A stretch of DNA of 64,000 bases from Takakia lepidozioides (Eukaryota; Streptophyta; Takakiopsida; Takakiales; Takakiaceae): positions 5,888,001 through 5,952,000 of the forward strand of contig CM060732.1 in NCBI GenBank assembly GCA_030704615.1. Reading direction: 5' to 3'. Below the pieces are notes generated by a model. It searched no databases. It was not told the origin of the DNA and saw nothing but the letters and a program-made list of their open reading frames with translations. Shown one piece after another: positions 21,945-33,226 of the stretch. Position 1 is the first letter of the stretch; every line of letters begins with the position of its first letter. A program made the translations under genes and the position numbers.

Positions 21945-22265
21945 TGTTGAAAAACAAGTCCCGCGGTTATATGACCCTCGGTTATAGGCGCCACATGTTT
22001 TCTGATGATGTGGCGATGTCAGTCGGAGTGCCACGTCAGCATACCCGCTCCACCTCAGCATGCTCACACCATATACACTGATGTGAGCATAGGCTCACAT
22101 GCTCATGCGCGGGGCTCACGCCGTTGCATCGTTGCTTTTCCAGACTTATTGAGTGTTGCAGACACTGTCAAATCCTCTAGCCCCAATGTCAAAACCCAAA
22201 CATCTTTGACCTAACTATCTGGATTGATATTGTGAACATGTAATCCTTTGGTCATTTGACTTCAT
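21945..22265. other. Non-coding, includes a CACGTCAGC-type repeat
   Basis: Contains GGCGCCACATG, GTGCCACGTCAGCATACC, GAGCATAGGCTCACATGCTC and GGGGCTCACGCCG. No gene seen. Confidence 0.35.
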
Positions 22266-22269
22266 ATTC

Positions 22270-23150
22270 TTCTTCCCCACTAGATCCTCCTACTAGGTAG
22301 CGATTTAAAGCGTCAACATTTCCATGCTTAGCTCATGGTCTGTGAACAATCTTAAAATTGTAATCCTATAACATCATTATCCACCTACCTCTCTTTCCAT
22401 AGGCATCGCTAACCATAGCCAGCCATTCTATGATCAGTCCTTACCGTGAATGGTGTACCATAGAGGTACCGTCGGAAGTGCAGGATGCCCCACACCAGTG
22501 CATAGCGCTCGCCCTCCATGGGATGATATCTTTTCTGAACATCTGTCAACGCCTTGCTTGCATATGCAATTACATGTTCTTTACGACGATCTTTCTGTGA
22601 CAGTATTGCCCCTACCCCCTTTGTACTCCAATCAACATCAAATATAAAGGGTTTAGTGAAATCGGGCCTTACTAGGATCGGTGCATTCTGCAGCTTGAGG
22701 ATCAATGCCTCAAAGTCATTTTGTGCTTCTGCGTTCCATTGGAATGTTGGCTCCTTCTTTGTGAGTTCAAAGAGTGGCACCCTAGTGCTTGCGTATCCCT
22801 AGATGTAATCTTTGTAGTAATTGGTCACCCCAACAAAGCTCTTCACAGCTGTGGGGGTCTTTGGTATTGGGAAACATTGAATTGCTACCATTTTGTTTGG
22901 GTCAGGCCTTACCCCTTCCTTGGAAATGACATGTCCCAAGAAAACCATTTCTTGCCTGCCTAATTCACACTTACTGGGATTCGGCTTCAGATTATGATGC
23001 CTGAGTTTCTTGAGGATGACATCCAAGTGCTGTAAATGATCTTCTCATGTTGCACTATGTATATTTATTTATGTCATCAACAAAGACTTTTGCAAAAGTC
23101 TTTAACTCATCATGAAGTATGACATTCATAGCCCTGTCGTGCACCTAAGC
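22270..23150 (-). pseudogene. Ty3/gypsy RT-RNase H fragment of a second lineage
   Basis: Minus strand from 23150: AMNVILHDELKTFAKVFVDD (RT catalytic FVDD, about 23072-23061), a break, then VILKKLRHHNLKPNPSKCEL, MVFLGHVISKEGVRPDPNK (23026-22799), then RNase H FELTKKEPTFQWNAEAQNDF, ALVWGILHFRRYLYGTPFTV (22780-22409) and, after a frameshift, EWLAMVSDAYGKRGRW to KHGNVDALNRYLV (to about 22270). Stops at 23026/22799 and frameshifts make it inactive. It lies 3' of an integrase fragment on the same strand (23542-24935), the reverse of normal pol order, so the two are pieces of different or rearranged copies. Confidence 0.85.
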
Positions 23151-23541
23151 ATCGTGCCACAACATACATCGTTGTCCACCACACAATCTAAGCACACAAT
23201 CCTAGAAAGCTATACCACAATGATAATGGAAGTGAACACACAATGGAAACACTCCACTCATGAATCCACTCAATCACATAAACTAAGTCAAGCCAAGGGC
23301 ACCTTTGCTAAAGGAATCCACCCTACAAAGCCCTCACCACACTCCCTCTCAATACCTAGAGCTTTGGAGGTGGGAGAGGCTCATGGAGGCTCAACTACAA
23401 GAAGATGAGCCTCCTCAACACGCCACAGCCGTACTAAGTCCTCTATCACTGTCCCTATTGTACTCAAACTCTATAGACCAAGAGGCCGGGTACAAGAGCA
23501 ACCCCATCGTTAGTCGCCGTCTTGCAATCTGTGAACTTAAG
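23151..23541. other. Junction between two Ty3/gypsy pieces, non-coding
   Basis: CA-rich plus strand with no open frame of note. It could be 3' untranslated sequence of the PHD-bearing element. No LTR boundary was recognised. Confidence 0.4.
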
Positions 23542-24030
23542 TCAGGATCTCGTGTGTTGGTCTCCTAGTAGCTTGGCCTTGCATTTCTTGTTAGCCTTCC
23601 ATGGTTGTATCCACTCCCACCATCCAATGCAGTGCGGACATAACCAATCCCCATCAGGAACCATCTCAAGAGGTGGAGTCAAGCATCCCATATGCCAACC
23701 TCTAGAGCATTGATCACACACCAGCATGGTGGCTGCCCCTCTAGCAGACCCACACAACATGCACCTCAAACTTGCAGGTACCACTGCCAGGTTTGGGTCA
23801 ACCCTTCCATCAACATTTGGAAGGTGACATGGCGCGCAATTACGCACATGAACCTTCCAAATCATGCCATCCCGACCCTCCAAGATCAGGACTCCTGAGG
23901 GAACACCTCTCGAACCCTCAAAATAGTACGTCTTGCAGTCACATCCAAGGTCGTAGGAGCAGTTTGCTGCAGATAAACATAGTCACCAGGGTTAAATCTC
24001 CGAACCCCAGGATGATAGCCCCCACACGTA
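23542..24030 (-). pseudogene. C-terminal part of Ty3/gypsy pol with PHD finger
   Basis: After the integrase, the minus strand encodes an SH3-like/GPY-type stretch (GDYVYLQQTAPTTLDVTARR, about 23990-23925), a stop near 23896, then VHVRNCAPCHLPNVDGRVDP and a complete Cys4-His-Cys3 PHD finger at 23763-23629. The metal ligands are spaced C-x2-C-x11-C-x2-C-x4-H-x2-C-x14-C-x2-C, with the conserved Trp before the final pair (GDWLCPHC). PHD fingers commonly read histone H3 tails; here it occupies the position a chromodomain has in chromoviruses. A tail rich in Lys/Trp follows before the stop at 23542. Confidence 0.85.
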
Positions 24031-24935
24031 TGGTAGCATACCTCAACGTATCACGATGTTGTGCAATGGCAAGGTTCTCGAAAGCCATGGGCATGACTTT
24101 CTTGAACAACTCTGCATGCTGATCACATGCACGTGCCCACATGTCCGGATTGTCAAGGTTGAGAACTGTAGCAACTTCTCTACGAATGGATGCAGGCAAA
24201 TCCGGCTCTCGGCCAAAGAGAAGAAAGTATGGTGAGAAGGAGGCAAGTGATGCTTGTTTGCTGAACCTGTAGCCCATGGCTAACCAAGGTAACTGAAGGT
24301 CCCAATCTCCTAGGTGTCCCTTCTGCAAGCCATACTTGCGCAAACCCCTCTTCACTGTCTGAACAACCCTCTCTGCCAAGCCATCGGCCTCAGGATGATC
24401 CCGAGAAGTGGTGCGGTGGTCTACCAAGGCCTTGTCACACAACGCCTGAAACTCCCCCAAGAACTCTCTCCCTTGGTCCGTGAGTACCTCAGCTGGAGCA
24501 CCGAATTGGCTAAGTACACAATCCAAGAATGCATACGCAACTCCCTCACTAGCCTTATCAGGCAATGGAACCAACTCGATCCACTTGGAGAAGTGCTCCA
24601 CCATCACCAACACGTACTTGTTGTGGCGCATGGTCAGTGGCAACGGCCTCGCGAAGTCAAGACTCCACCTGTAGCCCAATCCCATGATCGGAAGAGGGTG
24701 CAATTGTGGAGTAGGGGCGTTGAATGAAGCACGCACCCTGTTACACCATGCACCTAGCCACAAATTGTTGCACTTCTATGTGCATACCACGCCACCAATA
24801 CTGCTCTTGCAGTGGACTATGAGTGCGTCACATCCCAAAATGCCCCAACTCCTCATGGGCATGCCGCACTAACCGTGCCCGCTGTGTTGGGTGAGGCACA
24901 ATCCTCACTCGACCATCCTCCCACACTCAGAGCAG
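23939..24935 (-). pseudogene. Ty3/gypsy integrase (PHD lineage)
   Basis: Minus strand: a degenerate HHCC zinc region at about 24935-24770 (VRHAHEELGHFG, EQYWWRGMHIEVQQFVARC, interrupted by stops), then the core from 24763: LGYRWSLDFARPLPLTM (first Asp), EVLTDQGREFLGEF (second Asp), RDHPEADGLAERVVQTVK (Glu). The DDE triad is intact. The core is followed by PYFLLFGREPDLPASIRREV. A frameshift near 24030 separates it from the GPY/PHD segment. The element is truncated at about 24950, where SWIM-transposon sequence begins. Confidence 0.9.
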
Positions 24936-24964
24936 GTGTGTCCCCTCCCACTTGAACAAGGTTA

Positions 24965-25440
24965 GCTATTTCATGAGCATGAGCGGCATGAGCGGAGTAG
25001 CAAGACAATCGGTTTTCATGAGCAGAAGTACAAATTTTGGAAATAAAAAACATTAAAAACATTATTTTTAATGGAATGTGTCAGAAAAAACCAATATAAT
25101 ATTCATTATTTGAAGTAAAAATTGTAGTTTTGAGAGCCATGCTCATGATATTTTGTCTTCCGCTCATGTGAATTCCGAGCGACATCTGCAAAAATGGCGC
25201 CGAATTTCGCGGTAATAGGTTCCGCAACCGGAGAAAGCTGCGACGTATTTCGCGGTAATAGGTGTCTCCGGCGAAAAATGGTGCCGAATTTTGCAGCTCG
25301 CAACTATAGGTCCCAACATGGCAGGTGTGTAAGCCCAAAATTTGAAAATGTGGCGCCGAATTTTGGTACATGGTGCCGGGGATTGCACAGATGTTGGGCA
25401 GTTCTTGGGCCATGTAACTGGAGATTCGGCGCCATTTTCT
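24965..25440. mobile_element. 3' terminal region of SWIM-family transposon A
   Basis: Starts CTATTTCATGAGCATGAGC, the same as 44972-44990 of copy B, with repeated ATGAGCGG/CCGCTCATG motifs (24974-25045, 25140-25170). Four GGCGCC-type or near-GGCGCC cores follow at 25190, 25272, 25344 and 25422, related to those in the 96-bp array on the other side of the transposase gene. No LTRs. Confidence 0.6.
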
Positions 25441-27013
25441 CAGACATCGGACTTGCGGTGCTCGACGAGACCTCCTCGGGCAACATCACGGGACCACGAG
25501 GGAGCGTGCGAATATTCTTGTCAGCTCGCCATGAATCGTCTTCTCCGCCAGGTGCCTCGTCAAGTCTTCGTCTCACTGGACGGGTGTGAACATCTCCTTT
25601 CAAGTGTTGGCCACTTCGAAGCAATGGCGTGCCCCGAAGGCCCTCTCGCAAGGCTGCCGCTCACTTGCGAGGATTCTTCGATTTGGAGGCAGTCTGCATC
25701 AGCATTTCCTGCCTGTCCGGCCCTAAGCCCCACTGTTTCTCTTTCAAGATCTCGTTGTACCTGCATTGCTGCATAATTGACCTGACAATGTCCTCCGTTG
25801 TGGCAATGAGGATGTCCACCAGATGCGCCGCAGAGGAGGCACGCCAGGAAGAATGTACTGATTCGGCCATGTTTGTTGTCGGCATGTCGGTGTTGGAGTC
25901 GAGACACATTTCCTGCACATGCACATGTTCAGGTTACAAGCAAATTACAAATAATGGGTAGCTAGCATAATATTCAACGGGACGCAAATTTGTCCAACTC
26001 ACCTCCCGCATATAGTCGCCAAACTGGAGGAAACGATAATGCCACCATGCTAGCCAACTGACCATTGCTCCCTCGTCTGATTTCCTTACAGCACCTGACG
26101 TTGTCCACCAAGCCCGTATACATGCAAACTGTGTCTCTGCATCATCCAAGGTGGGAGCACACTTCCACGCAAGACACATGGAACGGTGCTCCTCTCTGAA
26201 ATCTGGCGCCACGAGCCTGGTTGTGTACTGCGACAAGCTCTGCAGAAAATGGAACCCACAAGATCTCTCCTTGCTTTTCATCGGAACATTGGGGTCTTCC
26301 CCGTACACCCTTCGAATGGCAGCCCAATTTGCTTGTGCGTTATCCGCCATGAAACCACTAAAATTGGGAGGGGGAAATCCTGCCCTGGCCATCTGTTCGT
26401 TTATTCCCTGCCAAAGAAGCATCTCCGATTGTGTGTCCTCTCCTTTCATCTCACAAATAACAATTGTCATTAGCATCCTGCAGTGGGTGTCGTAGACATG
26501 TGCACCCATTGTCACCCACTGGTGATTTGTAATTCGCTTGATATGGTCGAACATGACCCAACTGTTTGACAAGTCCCCACTCGTCATCTGGTGGACCAGT
26601 TCGACGCCGCTGCCAGGCCCACACGTTGACATTTTGAATACGAAACAACGATCTGCCTCAGTCCCTTGTCCTGGAAATCTACTTCCATGAATGTAGTCAT
26701 ATCCACATCGTCGCTTCACCTCCAGAATGGAGTGCATATCCGAGCCACGCCCAATTCTCTGTTTGCAGGAGACAATGTGGTTTCGGACATTCGGTGAACA
26801 GACGTGGAACACCGACTCCAGCAATGCCTCCATTTCCTTCTCATCGAGAGGAACTCTGTCGGAGCCGTCTTCCGACATAATTCTGGCCAATGCCATCTTA
26901 TGGGCGGCCTGCAGCTGTATCTGTTTGGGTTTGGCACCAGGTCTCAACTTAACCTCCTCCTGAACGAGCTGCTCTGCCTCGTGGGCAGCCTCCCGCGAGT
27001 TACCCCTCGTCAA
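25441..27013 (-). pseudogene. SWIM-family DDE transposase, copy A (C-terminally deleted)
   Basis: Exon 1 27013-26003 and exon 2 from 25912 (GT-AG, phase 0; junction DYMRE|EMCLDS). Recognisable blocks: VCSPNVRNHIVSCKQRIGRG, SWVMFDHIKRITNHQWVTMG, GFMADNAQANWAAIRRVYGE (candidate catalytic Asp), ERSCGFHFLQSLSQYTTRLV (Cys-x2-His-type block as in MULE transposases) and TNMAESVHSSWRASSAAHLV. A TGA at 25661-25663 replaces the Trp codon present in copy B. The protein is cut at about 25445 (VMLPEEVSSSTAS), so the SWIM finger of copies B and C is missing. Function by family: cut-and-paste transposition; MULE-like affiliation is my inference. Confidence 0.8.
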
Positions 27014-27029
27014 TTTGACACAATGGGAA

Positions 27030-28680
27030 CCAACGTGTCGGATGAAGTCGTCTCAGGCGGACAGGCCGACACCTGGCCGACAGAGAATATCCCTCGGATG
27101 GAAAAACGGCGCCGAATTTCCATTAGAGGCCGTTCGGATGAAGTTATCTCGGGGGGAGAGGCCGACACCTGGCCGACAGAAAACATCCCACGGATGGAAA
27201 AATGGCGCCGAATTTCAATACGAGGCCCGTCAGATGAAGTCGTCTCGGAGGAGAGGCCGACACCTGGCCGACAGAGAACATCCCTCGGATGGAAAAACGG
27301 CGCCGAATCTCCAATGAGGCCGTTCGGATGAAGTTGTCTCGGGGGTAGAGGCCGACACCTGGCCTACAGAGAATCTCCCCCGGATGCCAAAATGGCGCCG
27401 AATTTCCATCCGAGGCCGTTCGGATGAAGTTGTCTTGCGGGGAGAGGCCGACACCTGGCCGACAGAGAACATCCCACGGATGGAAAAATGGCGCCGAATT
27501 TCCATACGAGGCCCGTCGGGTGAAGTCGTCTCGGGGGGAGAGGCCGACACCTGGCCGACATAGAACATCCACCTGGCCGACAGAGAATATCCATCGGATG
27601 GAAAAAAGACGCCGAATTTCCATCCGAGGCCGTTCGGATGAAGTCGTCTCGTGGGGAGAGGACGACACCTGGCCGACAGAGAACATCCCTCGGATGGAAA
27701 AACGGCGCCGAATTTCCATCCGAGGCCGTTTGGATGAAGTCGTCTCGTGGGGAGAGGACGCCACCTGCCCGACAGAGAACATCCCCCGGATGGAAAAACG
27801 GCGCCGAATTTCCATCCGAGGCCGTTCGGATGAAGTCGTCTCGGGGGGTGAGGCCGATACCTGGCCGACAGAGAACATCCCCCGGATAGAAAAACGGCGC
27901 CGAATTTCCATCCGAGGCCCGTCGGATGAAGTCGTCTCGGGGGGAGAGGCGGACACCTAGCCGACAGAGAATATCCCCCGGATGGAAAAACGGCGCCGAA
28001 TTTCCATTCGAGGCCCGTCGGATGAAGTCGTATTGGGGGGAGAGGCCGACACCTGGCCGACAGAGAATATCCCCCGGATGGAAAAACGGCGCCAAATTTC
28101 CATCCGAGGCCGTTCGGATGAAGTCGTCTCATGGGGAGAGGACGACACCTGCCCGACAGAGAACATCCCCCGGATGGAAAAACGGCGCCGAATTTCCATC
28201 CGAGGCCGTTCGGATGAAGTCGTCTCGGGGGGAGAGGCTGACACCTGGCCGACAGAGAACATCTCCCGGATGTTAAAACGGCGCCGAATTTCCATCCGAG
28301 GCCGTTCGGATGAAGTCGTCTCGGGGGGAGAGGCGGACACCTGGCCGACAGAGAACATCCCCCGGATGGAAAAGCGGCGCCGAATTTCCATTCGAGGCCC
28401 GCCGGATGAAGTCGTCTCGGGGGGAGAGGCCGACACCTGGCCGACAGAAAACATCCCCCGGATGGAAAAACGGCGCCGAATTTCAGGACGAGGCCCGTCG
28501 GATGAAGTCGTCTCGGGGGGAGAGGCCGACATCTAGCCGACAGAGAACATCCCTCGAATGGAAAAACGGCGCCGTACTTCCATCCAAGGACGCACGGATG
28601 GAGTCATCTCGGGGGGATTGGCCGAAAGAGATCATCTGCAGGATGGAAAAACGGCGCCGAATATCCATCAACAGACGCCC
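27030..28680. repeat. 96-bp tandem array (about 17 units)
   Basis: Units share GATGAAGTCGTCTCGGGG, GACACCTGGCCGACAGAGAA and a near-palindrome GGATGGAAA...GGCGCC...TTTCCATCC. From 27638 on, the period is exactly 96 bp (for example GATGAAGTCGTC at 27638, 27926 and 28310). Because 96 is a multiple of three, long frames stay open on both strands; I regard them as artefacts. The array is directly upstream of transposase A. Confidence 0.92.
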
Positions 28681-28840
28681 GTATCAACCCTTCATCAACA
28701 ATTTTGATTCGTTTTTCGTGTTTTTTTGTCTAATCAGTCACTCAACTTAGAGTTTTTCGCCTGCGATCCACTTTTTGGCACATTATGCCCACCAATGTCA
28801 TCCGGTAGAGACAAATTCGGTGGCGGATTTCCATCCATGA
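28681..28840. other. Spacer between arrays
   Basis: AT-rich non-repetitive spacer; nothing recognised. Confidence 0.5.
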
Positions 28841-28849
28841 GGTGGACCG

Positions 28850-29165
28850 ATTTACTTGCAGGATGGAAATTCGGCGCTGGTCTTCCATCCTGCAGCCCTC
28901 CGGTTTACCTGCAGGATGGAAATTCGGCGCCGGTTTTCCATCCTGCAGCGCTCCGGTTTACCTGCAGGATGGAAATTCTGCGCCGGTTTTCCATCCTACA
29001 ACCCTCCGGTTTACCTGTAGGATGGAAATTCGGCACCGGTTTTCCATCCGGCCGCGCTCCCGCTTGCCTACAGGATGGAAATTCGGCGCCGGTTTTCCAT
29101 CCTACAGCGCTCCGGTTTACCCGCAGGATGGAAATTCGGCGCCAGTTTTCCATCCGGCTGCTTTT
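28850..29165. repeat. 53-bp tandem array (six units)
   Basis: CAGGATGG starts near 28858, 28912, 28965, 29018, 29071 and 29124. Each unit is a near-palindrome of about 40 bases centred on GGCGCC (CTGCAGGATGGAAATTCGGC and its complement) plus CGCTCCGGTTTAC. Confidence 0.9.
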
Positions 29166-29534
29166 GGATGAGAACGTCTCGGGCAGAGGGAGGGCCACGG
29201 TGCGTCCCACTTCATCCGCTGAATGGAAATTCGGCGTCATTTTTTTTCCATCCAGCGGGCTGTTGATGAAGTCTTGGGGGGAGGGGTGGGCCGGTGGGCG
29301 CCTGTGGGCGACCTCCATACCTACATTTAAGGGCGCAGTTGCGCATTAATGTCCTCCGCCGTCTGTTTTGAACCGACGTTCCACACGGATCCAGCGCTTG
29401 CTTCCCGGATACGCCTTCGACACCTGATGTGACAGGTGGATGAAGTTCCATTCGAGGCATGTACGCACGCATTCTCGCGGGAGTTTTTCTTTACTTGACG
29501 TATGCCGCGTGGAGAAGGGCGTGGCTCTCTTGGG
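29166..29534. other. Degenerate array remnants and spacer
   Basis: Contains diverged copies of the same motifs (GATGAGAACGTCTCGGGC; ATGGAAATTCGGCGTC then TTTTTTTTCCATCC) and then unique sequence up to the truncated LTR. No gene. Confidence 0.5.
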
Positions 29535-29851
29535 ACAGCTACAGAAGTATATATAAGGGGAGTAGTGACCCCGAGAACGGTGCAAGCCCGTTGGTGACCA
29601 AAAACTAGTGAGTAAGCGAGCGAGCCGGAAAGCGACCAAGAGTGGGGAGCTATTCCGGACTGCCATCTACCAAAGGGAATTCTCCTAGTCCCAAATAGGT
29701 GGAGGTTTAGTGGGAAGCGAGGGGACCGTTTGTCCCGGTGAGCAGCCGAAGCTCCAAGTTGGCCCGGGGCGGCCAGGTGGGAGTCAGGCGCGCCGCATCA
29801 AAGCGAGTAACTATGACTTGAAGGGAGCTTACCGAAGTGAGGTGCGCGACA
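29535..29851 (+). repeat. 5'-truncated 5' LTR of chromovirus 2
   Basis: Matches 35762-36086 from GACAGCTACAGAAG onward; the first ~410 LTR bases are missing. Retains TATATATAAGGGGAG (TATA box, near 29548) and ends GTGCGCGACA. Confidence 0.85.
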
Positions 29852-29853
29852 CT

Positions 29854-29865
29854 TGGTATCAGAGC
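29854..29865 (+). other. Primer-binding site (initiator tRNA-Met type)
   Basis: TGGTATCAGAGC two bases after the LTR end, the same as in chromovirus 1. Confidence 0.88.
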
Positions 29866-29905
29866 TTAGAGTTCAGTACGCGATCGTCCTCGGATTGGCC
29901 TCATC

Positions 29906-30957
29906 ATGGGGTCGGGCAAGCCAAGCGAAAGCGGAACGGCCCAAAAGATGATGATCCTGGTGAGCCCGATGGGGGCGACGTGTCACCGAAGCGGCCGTTT
30001 GAGGAAGCGACGCAGGTTTCTGAAAGCGAGGCCGCTCAAGAGCGGGAGGAATCCGTGAGAGCTCCGACCGACCAACAGATGCCTCTCATGCCGGCAGCCT
30101 TTTGGGAAGGGTTGTTGGCGCAGTTTGGCGGACGTTGAAAGACGTGTTGAAGGCGGCTAATCCACTTCCACTAAGGAAAAGTTAAGGTGAAGCCTAAGGA
30201 ACCCGGCACCTTCGAGGGCGTCCGAAATCGGAAGGCACTCAACACCTGGCTCCTGGAGCTAGAGCAGTACTTTCGGGCGGCCAAGTTGAGTGACGAGGAT
30301 CGGGTGGAAGTGGCTCCCACCTATTTGAGGGCTATGCTTAACAATGGTGGCAGAAACGCCTTCACGACCGAGGCCCAAGCCCGGAAACCTTGAACTGGAG
30401 TGGGTTCAAGGAATTGATGAAGAGACAGTTTGTGCCCCTCAACGCGTCCTGGCTTGCCCGGGACAAGATGAGGAATTTGAAGCAAACAGATGACATTCGG
30501 GGGTATGTCCAGGCTTTCAATGTGCTGTTGCTCGAAGTCGCGGACATGGCAGAACCAGAAATGGTCTTCAACTTTGGGCGGGACTGGCCCCATGGGCCAG
30601 GCGGAAGTTGGAGGAGAAGCCACCCAAGACTTTGAATGAGGCAATTGAGAGGGCTGAATGTTTCTCGGATGTCCCTAGGGGTGAGAGACAAGGCCGTACG
30701 GAGCTGAACCACAAGAAGACCTGGCGGGAAGGTGACTCCTCCCGACCGGAAAAGAAGTGGGATAGGCTACGCGGCGACAATGGCACGTGGAAATCGAAGG
30801 GAGGGCCTTCACACGTCAAGGCGGCACCCGGTGCTTCAAAAGGAAAAGCGGGTGGAGCGGCTTATGGCGGACAGAAGGCGACCTTTGATGGAGTGTGTTT
30901 CAATTGCGGGGAGCCCCGGGCACATGGCCAAGAAGTGCACAAAACCTCGATAATTGA
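29906..30957 (+). pseudogene. Chromovirus 2 gag
   Basis: Starts ATGGGGTCGGGCAAGCC. The core (FWEGLLAQFGG; LLELEQYFRAAKLSDEDRVE; MKRQFVPLNASWLARDKMRN) is spread over three frames. The CCHC knuckle is split by an extra C near 30912: CFNCGEP in one frame and PGHMAKKCTKPR in another. Copy 1 has the knuckle intact. Confidence 0.85.
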
Positions 30958-33226
30958 ACATGACTCGGGCAACCACGGAGCTGTCGGAAGATACCATCAG
31001 TCGCTTGGTGGAAGCGGTGGTCGCCAGGACTTGCAAGGTAGGCAACTATTCTTGTGAGTTGTATCAGGAAACTGGCGCCCTGCGTAAAGGGAGTCAGTTA
31101 TTGTTCGTGGATGGGATAATATCCGGAACTAACGTGTCGTTGTTGGTGGACACAGGAGCGTCGCACTCCTTCATGACGCCGGCGGCGGCGCGAAAGTTGG
31201 GACTCCCAACAAGTGACGTGGGGGCCTCTATTGAGGTGCGTTCTGCCAAAGGAGAACCACAGTTGGCGACAAGGTTGGCGTTTGATGTTCCTCTTCAACT
31301 GGGGAGTTGGGAGGGACGTGAGAACTTCACCATCTGCGAGATTGATGGAGTGGATCTCATTTTGGGGATGACCTTTTGAGCAAATCCGGAGCGGTCATAG
31401 ATGGCCGCAAGAGAGTAGTCACGCTGCCATGTGGGAATGGTGGCGAGGTTTTACGAGTGTCGGAAACGCCCAAATCCGTGGGAGGGCGAATAAACCTTCT
31501 GTCAGCAAAGGAGTGGGCCGTGGAGGAGGCACACGAGCCCCAATTTTTGCTTTACATTAGAGAAGTGAAAGGAGAAGGCGATGGGGAGCCGAGCCCAGAT
31601 TGGATCAAGGGGATTTTGGAGAAATACCAGGATGTGATGCCGGAGCATTTATCAAGCGGCTTGCCACCACGAAGAGGAGTTGACCACAAGATTGAGGTGA
31701 TACCGGGATCGGAACCGCCTGCCAAGGCGCCCTACCAGTTGAGCCACAGAGAGTTGGTCGAGCTGAAGACTCAGCTCAAGGATCTAATGTCAAAGGGGTA
31801 CATCCGGCCGAGTAAGTCACCTTACGGAGCCCCGGTGCTATTTGCAGACAAGAAGGATGGGACGCTGCGGATGTGTGTCGATTACAGGGCTCTGAATAAG
31901 GTGACTATCAAAAACCGGTACCCTTTGCCAAGGATCGACGACCTCTTCGATCGGTTGGCAGGAGCGAAGTATTTCAGCCGGATCGACTTGCGCTCCGGCT
32001 ATCACCAAATTCGGGTGGCGGAAGGAGATGAGGAGAAGACCGCGTGCAGGACAAGGTATGGTTCATATGAGTTCTTGGTGATGCCTTTTGGGCTCACCAA
32101 TGCACCAGCAACATTTAGCACGCTGATGAACAGCCTTTTTCAGGAGTGGTTGGATGACTTTGTGATCGTGTACATCGACGACATCTTGGTGTACTCAAAA
32201 ACAAAGGAGGAGCACCTGGAGCACCTGAAAAGGGTGTTCCAAAAATTGCGAGAAGGGAAGCTATATGCCAAAGCTTCAAAGTGCGAATTCGGGGTCACAA
32301 AAGTGGAGTTCCTGGGGCATGTGATTACACAGGATGGGATCAAAATGGATGATAGAAAGGTGAGGGCGATCTTGGACTGGGAGCCTCCGACTTCGGTCCC
32401 GGGAGTGTGATCCTTCCTAGGACTCGCCTCCTATTACCAGAAGTATGTGAGAAATTTCGCCAAGATTGCGGGGCCGCTGTCAGACCTTCTGTGTAAATCT
32501 AAAGTCTGGGCATGGAACACCTTTTGTGGTCAAGCTTTTGCTGAATTGAAGCAGCGGATGGCGGAAGCTCCAGTCTTGAAAATCCCGGAGTTCGATTGTC
32601 CGTTCGAGATACATACAGATGCGTCGGACTTCGCGATTGGGGGTGTACTGATGCAAGATGGACGTCCAGTGGCTTACGAAAGTAAGAAACTGAATGAAGT
32701 GGAGCGACGATGGCCGACGCACGAGAAAGAGATGAAGGCGGTGGTGCATTGTCTTGAGCTTTGGCGCCACTATGTTGGTTCCAACCCAGTGAAGGTGTTC
32801 ACGGACAATGTCATGGTGAAGTATTTTGCCACGCAGCCCAAGTTGTCCCCAAAACAACTTAGGTGGCAAGATACTTTGGCGGTGTTCGACGTGGATATCC
32901 AGTACAAACCGGGACGAGACAACGTGGTGGCCGATGCTTTAAGTAGAAAGCAGCAGCTCTTGTTGGTGTACAAGGGCGAGACGGCGCTCCAAAGGAAGAT
33001 CCGGAAGGCTTGTCGGAAGGATGAGCTGGCAAAGTCCGCAATGCAAGACTTGAGGATGGGGGAAAAATCGCAGTTCCACTTGCAAAATGGACTGCTCCGG
33101 TATAAGCAAAAACGTCTCTACGTGCCGAAGGGAGGGATCATAGATAGCCTCTTGAGAGAATGCCATGATAGCCCGCTTGCGGGCCACTGCGGAGCCAAGC
33201 GCACTGCGTCACTCTTGAAGAAATAG
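30954..33226 (+). pseudogene. Chromovirus 2 protease, reverse transcriptase and RNase H
   Basis: Protease SLLVDTGASHSFMTPAAARK (about 31138-31200). A TGA at 31377 interrupts GMTF/SKSG. RT 31380-32410 holds [20 protein letters not shown] and an intact [14 protein letters not shown] (about 32165-32205); a TGA at 32408 follows. RNase H 32447-33223: FEIHTDASDFAIGGVLMQDG, HEKEMKAVVHCLELWRHYVG, PGRDNVVADALSRKQQ, and the integrase zinc-binding start ECHDSPLAGHCGAKRTASLL before a TAG at 33224. Domains are in the normal order; catalytic residues are kept but several stops exclude a full polyprotein. Confidence 0.93.

Noticed and set aside
23629-23763. Independent host PHD-finger gene
   Set aside because: No own start or splice sites seen; the peptide continues the reading direction and spacing of the integrase/GPY segment.
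27144-28536. Long open frames (up to 300 codons) on both strands
   Set aside because: They come from a 96-bp tandem repeat, whose length is divisible by three, and exist on both strands with the same periodic text; no start context or splice signals.
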